From contig CAXUHG010000004.1 in the NCBI GenBank assembly GCA_964250805.1, positions 1-64,000 of the forward strand: 64,000 nt of DNA, in the 5' to 3' direction. The notes under the pieces were generated by a model that did no database searches, had not been told where the DNA came from, and saw nothing but the letters and a program-made list of their open reading frames with translations. The position numbers and the translations under genes were made by a program. Of this stretch, positions 59,596 through 64,000 are shown one piece after another. This stretch comes from JBBQVS01 sp964250805. Its GTDB lineage: Bacteria > Chloroflexota > Ktedonobacteria > Ktedonobacterales > Ktedonobacteraceae. How positions within the stretch are numbered: position 1 is the first letter of the stretch; the number at the start of each line of letters is the position of its first letter.

Positions 59596-59976
59596 AAAAA
59601 ATGCTCCCCTTCGAGAATCGTTGTCTAGCCAAGCCCCTATTTCGTCAGATAACGTTTTACGAATGAACAAGGGGAGTCGCTACGACAATATAAAGACACA
59701 TAGTTCTGGCAGCTATGTACAGGAGAACTATGTTACTTATCTTGAATGTAGACATTTTCATTATATCCCATCGGAAGGGCAAACATCCAAGAATGCATGG
59801 TGTATTGGGAATGGACAAACTCTGGTAGGGACCGATTTATCACGTCCTTGTTCGGGAATTGATTGCTCACAAGGACGTGATAAATTGGTCTCTACAGGCA
59901 TGTTGCCGCCACATTCGGTGCTACAATATCTATAATAAACATTTTCATTATAGAGCGGAAGGACAAATTCCAGGTT
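59596..59976. other. Divergent region with a dispersed palindrome and flanking direct repeats
   Basis: About 380 bases without a gene. A direct repeat (ACATTTTCATTATA...CGGAAGG.CAAA) occurs at 59752-59783 and 59939-59966, and the second copy provides the ribosome site of the histidine phosphatase gene. Between the copies is the palindrome 59825-59895. A TATAAT lies at 59931-59936. Confidence 0.7.
59825..59895. repeat. Dispersed palindromic element, short copy
   Basis: Arms 59825-59851 and 59869-59895 start GTAGGGACCGATTTATCACGTCC, two mismatches, 17-base loop. Same termini as the elements at 21686 and 62138, but the long interior is missing. Confidence 0.85.
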
Positions 59977-60711
59977 ATGACACATCTTTACCTTATTCGT
60001 CATGGAGAGGCAACCACGCAGATGGGGAAGTCACTACATGATTACGGCTTAACCCCCATTGGCGTGCGACAGGCGGAGAGACTGCGCAACCGTTTAGCGG
60101 CAACAGGCGAAATCGCGCCGGACGTATTTATCGCCAGTACGCTACCACGAGCGCGTCAGACGGCACAGATTATCGCACCCGCATTTCGAGAGATGCCAAT
60201 TATCTTCGACGACGAGGTACAAGAACTACATCCAGGCGAAGCAGAGAATATGACAGTAGATGAGTTCCGTAAGAAATTTGGCGGCTACAATCTGGACCAA
60301 AATCCCTTTCATCCCGTTTCGCCCGGAGGCGAAACGTGGGGTCAGTTCATTTTACGTGCAGGCTCGGCACTGCATCGTATCATTACCGAGCACGATGGCA
60401 AAAACATTGTCGTAGTGTGTCATGGCGGTATAATCGACGCCTCGTTTATCTACTTCCTCAACATGGATACATTGCGTCTACCTGAAGTACGTTTTGACAC
60501 GCGCAACGCCTCCATCACCTATTGGAGCAAGACAGCACCCTTTGAGAACAGGAAACCACGCTGGCGACTCGTGCGCTACAACGACGATATGCATGTGCGT
60601 GGCCTCGAAGAAAACTTCGATATTCCGTGGCAAGAGATGCCTCTACCACCCTATCAGAAATGGTTCGAGGCAGGACGACCACAATCCTCACAATCTCCCG
60701 CCGAGAAATAA
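59977..60711 (+). CDS. Histidine phosphatase superfamily protein
   Basis: 244 residues. Phosphoglycerate-mutase-like fold: LIRHGEA with the catalytic His and Arg, STLPRARQTAQII with the second Arg, PGGETWGQFILRAG and VVCHGGIIDA with the second His. Likely a small-molecule or protein phosphatase rather than glycolytic mutase. GGAAGGA is about 13 bases upstream, within a duplicated segment. Confidence 0.88.
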   Translation: MTHLYLIRHGEATTQMGKSLHDYGLTPIGVRQAERLRNRLAATGEIAPDVFIASTLPRARQTAQIIAPAFREMPIIFDDEVQELHPGEAENMTVDEFRKKFGGYNLDQNPFHPVSPGGETWGQFILRAGSALHRIITEHDGKNIVVVCHGGIIDASFIYFLNMDTLRLPEVRFDTRNASITYWSKTAPFENRKPRWRLVRYNDDMHVRGLEENFDIPWQEMPLPPYQKWFEAGRPQSSQSPAEK

Positions 60712-60713
60712 AT

Positions 60714-60760
60714 AAGAGGTGCAATAAAATTGGGCGATGCCCAGTTTTATTGCACCTCTT
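60714..60760. terminator. 22-bp hairpin containing the WD40 stop codon
   Basis: Arms 60714-60735 and 60739-60760 pair with one mismatch around GAT. The right arm encodes the last residues (Q-E-V-Q) and stop of the WD40 protein. The phosphatase stop is just outside. Confidence 0.88.
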
Positions 60761-61619
60761 GAATATTCACCTGCTTATTGCTTGCGGACACAATATAGTC
60801 ATTGTTGGGAGACCATGCGACGACACGTATCCATGCATTTTGCTCCGCATATGTCTTAACATGCTTCCCCGTAAGCGCATTCCATATCTGCACAGTTGTA
60901 TCATCGCTACCAGAAACGATGCATGCGCTATCAGGCGACCACGCAAGTGTCTTGACTGCCGCTTGATGCCCTGTATAAATGCAGAGAGTAGCCCCGTTCT
61001 GAGCATTCCATATGGAAACCGTACTCTCTTGACCAGCCGAGGCGATGTATTGACCATTTGGAGACGATTGAGTTGCATACACAGGGCCAGTATGACCGCG
61101 ATACGTTTGAGCTATCGTACCATTGAACGCATCCCAAAGTTGTACGGCACCATCAAAACTCCCTGATGCGATTATTGAGTTATGTGGCAACCAGGAAACC
61201 GCAAAGATGCGATATTGGTCAGTATACGTATAGATATGCGCTCCACTTAGAGCTTCCCAGACCTGTACTGTACTATCGCCAAAGTCGCCACCCGATGCGA
61301 TAAAGCGGCTATCAGGCGACCACGCGATATTACGCACGAAACGTACATGTTCGCTATAGATATATTGAGTTGCGCCAGTTTTTGCGTTCCAAACATGCAC
61401 TCTACCATCGGTATCACCCGACGCGACAGATGTGCCATCGGGCGACCATGCGACCGAGAGAATGTAGTTATTGTGAGCAGTGTAGACAAGAGAGGTTACG
61501 CAAGTATGGGCGTCCCACACCTGCACTGTTTTATCGCGTCCAGCGGAGGCGACGAAATGACCATCGGGCGATATTGATAGCGCAAACACATTGTCGTTAT
61601 GACCTGTGTAGTGCTGCAT
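60747..61619 (-). CDS. WD40-repeat beta-propeller protein
   Basis: 290 residues, about seven WD40 units with the GH...W(D/N) pattern: HYTGHNDNVFALSISPDGHFVASAGRDKTVQVWDAHT, SVAWSPDGTSVASGDTDGRVHVWNAKTG, YRGHTGPVYATQSSPNGQYIASAG and others. The propeller is complete and has no fused kinase or signal peptide, so it is a cytosolic interaction platform. The ATG at 61619 is 2 bases after the moaB-like stop, so it is translationally coupled to that gene. Confidence 0.88.
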   Translation of the reverse strand: MQHYTGHNDNVFALSISPDGHFVASAGRDKTVQVWDAHTCVTSLVYTAHNNYILSVAWSPDGTSVASGDTDGRVHVWNAKTGATQYIYSEHVRFVRNIAWSPDSRFIASGGDFGDSTVQVWEALSGAHIYTYTDQYRIFAVSWLPHNSIIASGSFDGAVQLWDAFNGTIAQTYRGHTGPVYATQSSPNGQYIASAGQESTVSIWNAQNGATLCIYTGHQAAVKTLAWSPDSACIVSGSDDTTVQIWNALTGKHVKTYAEQNAWIRVVAWSPNNDYIVSASNKQVNIQEVQ

Positions 61620-61621
61620 AA

Positions 61622-62107
61622 TTAGTGTTCTCGTGGTCCCTCGGTTAGCAGATTGACAGCATGAGGCAATACAGGCAGGATGTATTCGAGGCATTCTTTG
61701 ACAGCTTTTGGACTACCGGGGAGATTGATAATCAGAGTACGCCTACGTACACCAGCGACGCCACGTGATAACATTGCCATCGGCGTGTATTGTAAGCTGA
61801 TTGAGCGCATCGCCTCCGCAATACCAGGAGCCTCGCGCTCGATAACCATAAGCGTCGCCTCTGGTGTGACATCGCGCGGTGCGAGTCCTGTACCGCCTGT
61901 GGTTAGGATAAGATTGAGGTGTTGCACGTCGCTCCATTCGCGCAAGACTGCCGTGATTGCGTCTGTCTCGTCAGGTACCACTGTTGCCGCACCTATAGTT
62001 GCTTCGGGAAGTTGTAGCGCGAGTGTACGGATATTTTCGCCGCTGGTATCTTGCCGCTCGCCTCTGGCTGCTCCATCGCTGATTGTCAGAATGCCAACCG
62101 TAATCAT
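61622..62107 (-). CDS. MoaB/MogA family molybdenum cofactor protein
   Basis: 161 residues. Adenylates molybdopterin before metal insertion. VGILTISDGAARGERQDTSGENI, LILTTGGTGLAPRDVTPEATL (the T-T-G-G-T-G nucleotide loop) and LIINLPGSPKAVKECLEYILPVLPHAV are diagnostic. Serves enzymes such as the molybdo-oxidoreductase at 46775. First gene of a pair with the WD40 protein. Whether MoaB or MogA cannot be decided here. Confidence 0.92.
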   Translation of the reverse strand: MITVGILTISDGAARGERQDTSGENIRTLALQLPEATIGAATVVPDETDAITAVLREWSDVQHLNLILTTGGTGLAPRDVTPEATLMVIEREAPGIAEAMRSISLQYTPMAMLSRGVAGVRRRTLIINLPGSPKAVKECLEYILPVLPHAVNLLTEGPREH

Positions 62108-62137
62108 ATATTCCTCAGCCTTGATCCGATATCTTTT

Positions 62138-62271
62138 CGTAGGGACCAGATTTATCGCGTCCGTTGCTCAATTTATTGAGCGAAATCTTTGTGAACCCTC
62201 TCCCCAAGCCGTGTTAAACGTGATCTCGCGTGATAAATCACGCAACGGACGCGATAAATCTGGTCCCTACG
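62138..62271. repeat. Dispersed palindromic element, long copy (134 bp)
   Basis: 30-bp perfect arms 62138-62167 and 62242-62271 (CGTAGGGACCAGATTTATCGCG...). The 74-base interior differs from copies A and B and holds two nested hairpins (GCTCAATTTATTGAGC at 62166-62181; GTGAT...ATCAC near 62219-62240). It lies between the CpXC gene and the moaB-like gene. Confidence 0.88.
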
Positions 62272-62293
62272 AATTGAGATAGATAGAAGCATA

Positions 62294-62935
62294 TTATGCG
62301 GGTGGAGTGAGTTCGCGCATAAGTGCCCCGATCTGACGCCGTGAACCAAACACCCAGACTGTATATTCATCGGGCAAGTCCTCAACCTCGACGCCACAGT
62401 TCATCTCGGACGCAAGCTTGCGCACGATATCAAGAAATTGTCCGCGCTCTGGCACACTACGACTTTGCGTACTCAGCGCGAGTCGTCCGAGTCGTTCGTC
62501 GGGACTCAGAACCGCGTTTATGACCGCATTAAGTTGCTCCATGCCAAAAATGACCTGCAATGGCGGCAAATCCTTTGCCTGTACCACCACCGAAGCCTTT
62601 TTTCCACCCACACCCTCGCTATATTCCTCCTGCTCTTGCGTCAGGTCTACATAGACCGAACGCAACTGTTCGAGAACCAGCATACGCGCCTCTTCAGGTG
62701 CATCCGAGCGCGGGTGTACATAGGCCAGCAAATTATGCTCTGGATCAGAATAGATAAATGGATTTGAGGTCGCGGCACGGCGCCCACAATTGGGACAGGT
62801 AGCGACGTTGAGCATACCGGACAGAATGGTATAGCGCAATTGTGGGTCTTGCGCGGTATTGACATATTCGTAAGTGACTGCTGGAAAAGTTGTCCCACAG
62901 GGACAGGTAAATGTATGTGTATGTGAACGTGACAT
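62294..62935 (-). CDS. CpXC domain protein
   Basis: 213 residues. The N-terminus FTCPCGTTF, with a second pair CPNCGRR about 40 residues later, is the CpXC zinc-binding signature (CPC at the start). The remaining helices (RLGRLALSTQSRSVPERGQFLDIVRKLASEMN) are unlike known enzymes. Function unknown. Confidence 0.8.
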   Translation of the reverse strand: MSRSHTHTFTCPCGTTFPAVTYEYVNTAQDPQLRYTILSGMLNVATCPNCGRRAATSNPFIYSDPEHNLLAYVHPRSDAPEEARMLVLEQLRSVYVDLTQEQEEYSEGVGGKKASVVVQAKDLPPLQVIFGMEQLNAVINAVLSPDERLGRLALSTQSRSVPERGQFLDIVRKLASEMNCGVEVEDLPDEYTVWVFGSRRQIGALMRELTPPA

Positions 62936-63025
62936 GATGACTATTTCTATGGTGCTTTCTGTAAAGAATTATGCTGCTTGCTATAATGAAAGTATATCAT
63001 ATAGAAACAGGAATGGCACACGAAA

Positions 63026-64000
63026 TCATCTTCTTCGCCCCTTACTCTGTGATTTCGTGGAGAAGAGAAATTTGCCGCCCTGTCGCTCGATGAAGGCTTT
63101 GAAGTGCCCGTAGAATTCGTCGCGGTCCTGCATTGTAATCACGGAAACGGCGTCCGCTGTTTCGATAGCATAGGGATAGCCACCACCAGCGATGACCTCG
63201 GCGCGTACTGCATCCATCACCGATTCGAGTACACCATCGTCGATCATCCAGCGTGGGAATTCGAGGCGTGCGGGAGAATGCTTCGAGGTTGTTTGCAGGT
63301 AGCAAAATGCGACACTCTCTCTATACGGACCATAACTTTGCAGAATGTCGCCACGCGCACATAGCATGGCGGGTGTGCGGTCTCCCCATTGCAATTTTCC
63401 ATTCCAGAGAAGCGCATCGTGAATTTTCTTGGTGTCGCGTAGCACTGATTGAGGCTTTGTTTCGTCGAGGCGCCGTAGCATCGTGATGATGTCGCGTGCA
63501 TAGCTAGTGTCGATGTAGCCAATCAGCGGAATACGTAGCCGCTCCGAGGTTTCGAGCAGGGAGACTGCCGCGTTGACGTATTGCTCGCGGTACTGATTGG
63601 GCATGGTCAAGGCGAACGAGACGACCAGCGAGCCATCGAAGAAGACAACCGGACTGTGCGCGGGGTCATCTGGTTTACGCACGCTGGCAAAGTATTCCAT
63701 CTGGCTACACAACGTCTCGACCTCTAACAGATGGCGGCGCATAGTCACCATCATATCAGAGTAGGGATAGCCATCCTGATCGTCCTTCGCCGCCCCCTGC
63801 TTTCCCTCGTCGGCTATGTCTTCTGGTGCCAACACCTCCATGCGTACATCCTTCGTATACGGTCGCCCTGGTTGATGTGGATTCGCAAACAGACCAACTT
63901 GTACCAGCGCGACGGGAATTGAGGCATCGCGCCACGGCATAAGCTGGCTACCATCGACGGCAAGCGTCATCACACCCTCAATACATTCCGCCCATTGGCG
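63026..64000 (-). CDS. NurA-like nuclease, N-terminus cut by window edge
   Basis: At least 315 residues plus a segment continuing beyond 64000: the frame stays open upstream of 63973. LAVDGSQ near the N-terminus and VVFFDGSLVVSFA are the two metal-binding Asp motifs of the NurA RNase H-like fold; YIDTSYARDIITML and the C-terminal YPYAIETADAVSVITMQDRDEF agree. NurA is a 5'-3' nuclease that works with the HerA translocase in end resection. No herA is visible here; it may lie further right. Confidence 0.8.
   Translation of the reverse strand, partial: RQWAECIEGVMTLAVDGSQLMPWRDASIPVALVQVGLFANPHQPGRPYTKDVRMEVLAPEDIADEGKQGAAKDDQDGYPYSDMMVTMRRHLLEVETLCSQMEYFASVRKPDDPAHSPVVFFDGSLVVSFALTMPNQYREQYVNAAVSLLETSERLRIPLIGYIDTSYARDIITMLRRLDETKPQSVLRDTKKIHDALLWNGKLQWGDRTPAMLCARGDILQSYGPYRESVAFCYLQTTSKHSPARLEFPRWMIDDGVLESVMDAVRAEVIAGGGYPYAIETADAVSVITMQDRDEFYGHFKAFIERQGGKFLFSTKSQSKGRRR

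Noticed and set aside
1..64000. CRISPR array
   Set aside because: The repeats seen are palindromes of different sequences or widely dispersed copies; there is no regularly spaced direct repeat and no cas gene.

Overview
The window looks like a chromosomal segment of a Gram-positive-type, spore- or mycelium-forming member of the Chloroflexota, most likely class Ktedonobacteria. This is an inference from the gene set, not from a search. The basis is: lipoproteins with classic lipoboxes and no outer-membrane genes; RNase J; glycine decarboxylase split into two genes; a YsnF/AvaK stress protein; Rpn-type PD-(D/E)XK proteins; two HTH-GAF regulators; and dispersed GTAGGG(G/A)CC...-type palindromes. 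GC is near 50% by eye, except for a clearly AT-rich stretch at about 25.2-31.4 kb.

Layout. 0-6.7 kb: glycogen-debranching-type amylo-1,6-glucosidase (-), then a polar amino acid ABC importer (lipoprotein, permease, ATPase) running into a PyrK-like flavo-iron-sulfur protein and an Rpn-type tail fragment. 6.7-8.7 kb: a two-gene minus-strand operon in which a divergent tRNA-guanine transglycosylase overlaps a homologue of the ArmA/RmtB 16S rRNA m7G1405 methyltransferases. 8.9-25.2 kb: housekeeping and signalling genes (polytopic membrane protein, CvpA, HflX, soluble GAF-MCP transducer, RNase J, DUF983, SprT-like protease, pentapeptide/channel-like protein, HTH-GAF regulator, cupredoxin-like protein, GGDEF-HD enzyme, Pr6Pr). 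A 10-N assembly gap sits at 12808-12817.

25.2-31.5 kb is a probable integrated island. It holds an N6-adenine methyltransferase plus PD-(D/E)XK nuclease pair, a decayed tyrosine integrase, hicAB plus an extra hicB, and two unknown small genes. It ends at a tRNA-Leu/tRNA-Val pair and starts at a degenerate copy of the tRNA-Val 3' half. A few kb further on is a two-gene Kiwa-like anti-phage system (kwaA-kwaB, 33.7-35.3 kb), so 25-35 kb reads as a defence neighbourhood.

36-64 kb: methyltransferase, sugar isomerase-like protein, M48 protease, LLM oxidoreductase, Rpn-type protein, PQQ-propeller lipoprotein, YsnF/AvaK protein, PadR regulator with a PP2C phosphatase fusion, membrane molybdo-oxidoreductase, ECF sigma/anti-sigma pair, epoxide-hydrolase-like protein, the complete sdhCDAB operon, a candidate small RNA, a lipoprotein, gcvPA-gcvPB, a histidine phosphatase, a MoaB/MogA-WD40 pair, a CpXC protein and a NurA-like nuclease cut by the right edge.

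The most striking non-genic feature is the number of long, nearly perfect palindromes (24-41 bp stems). Many contain the stop codons, and even the last sense codons, of both convergent genes. Each has its own sequence. A second class shares terminal arms (GTAGGGACC...TTTATC.CGTCC) and, in two copies, also the 64-65 nt interior, so it is a true dispersed repeat family. One copy supplies the start codon of the tgt-like gene.
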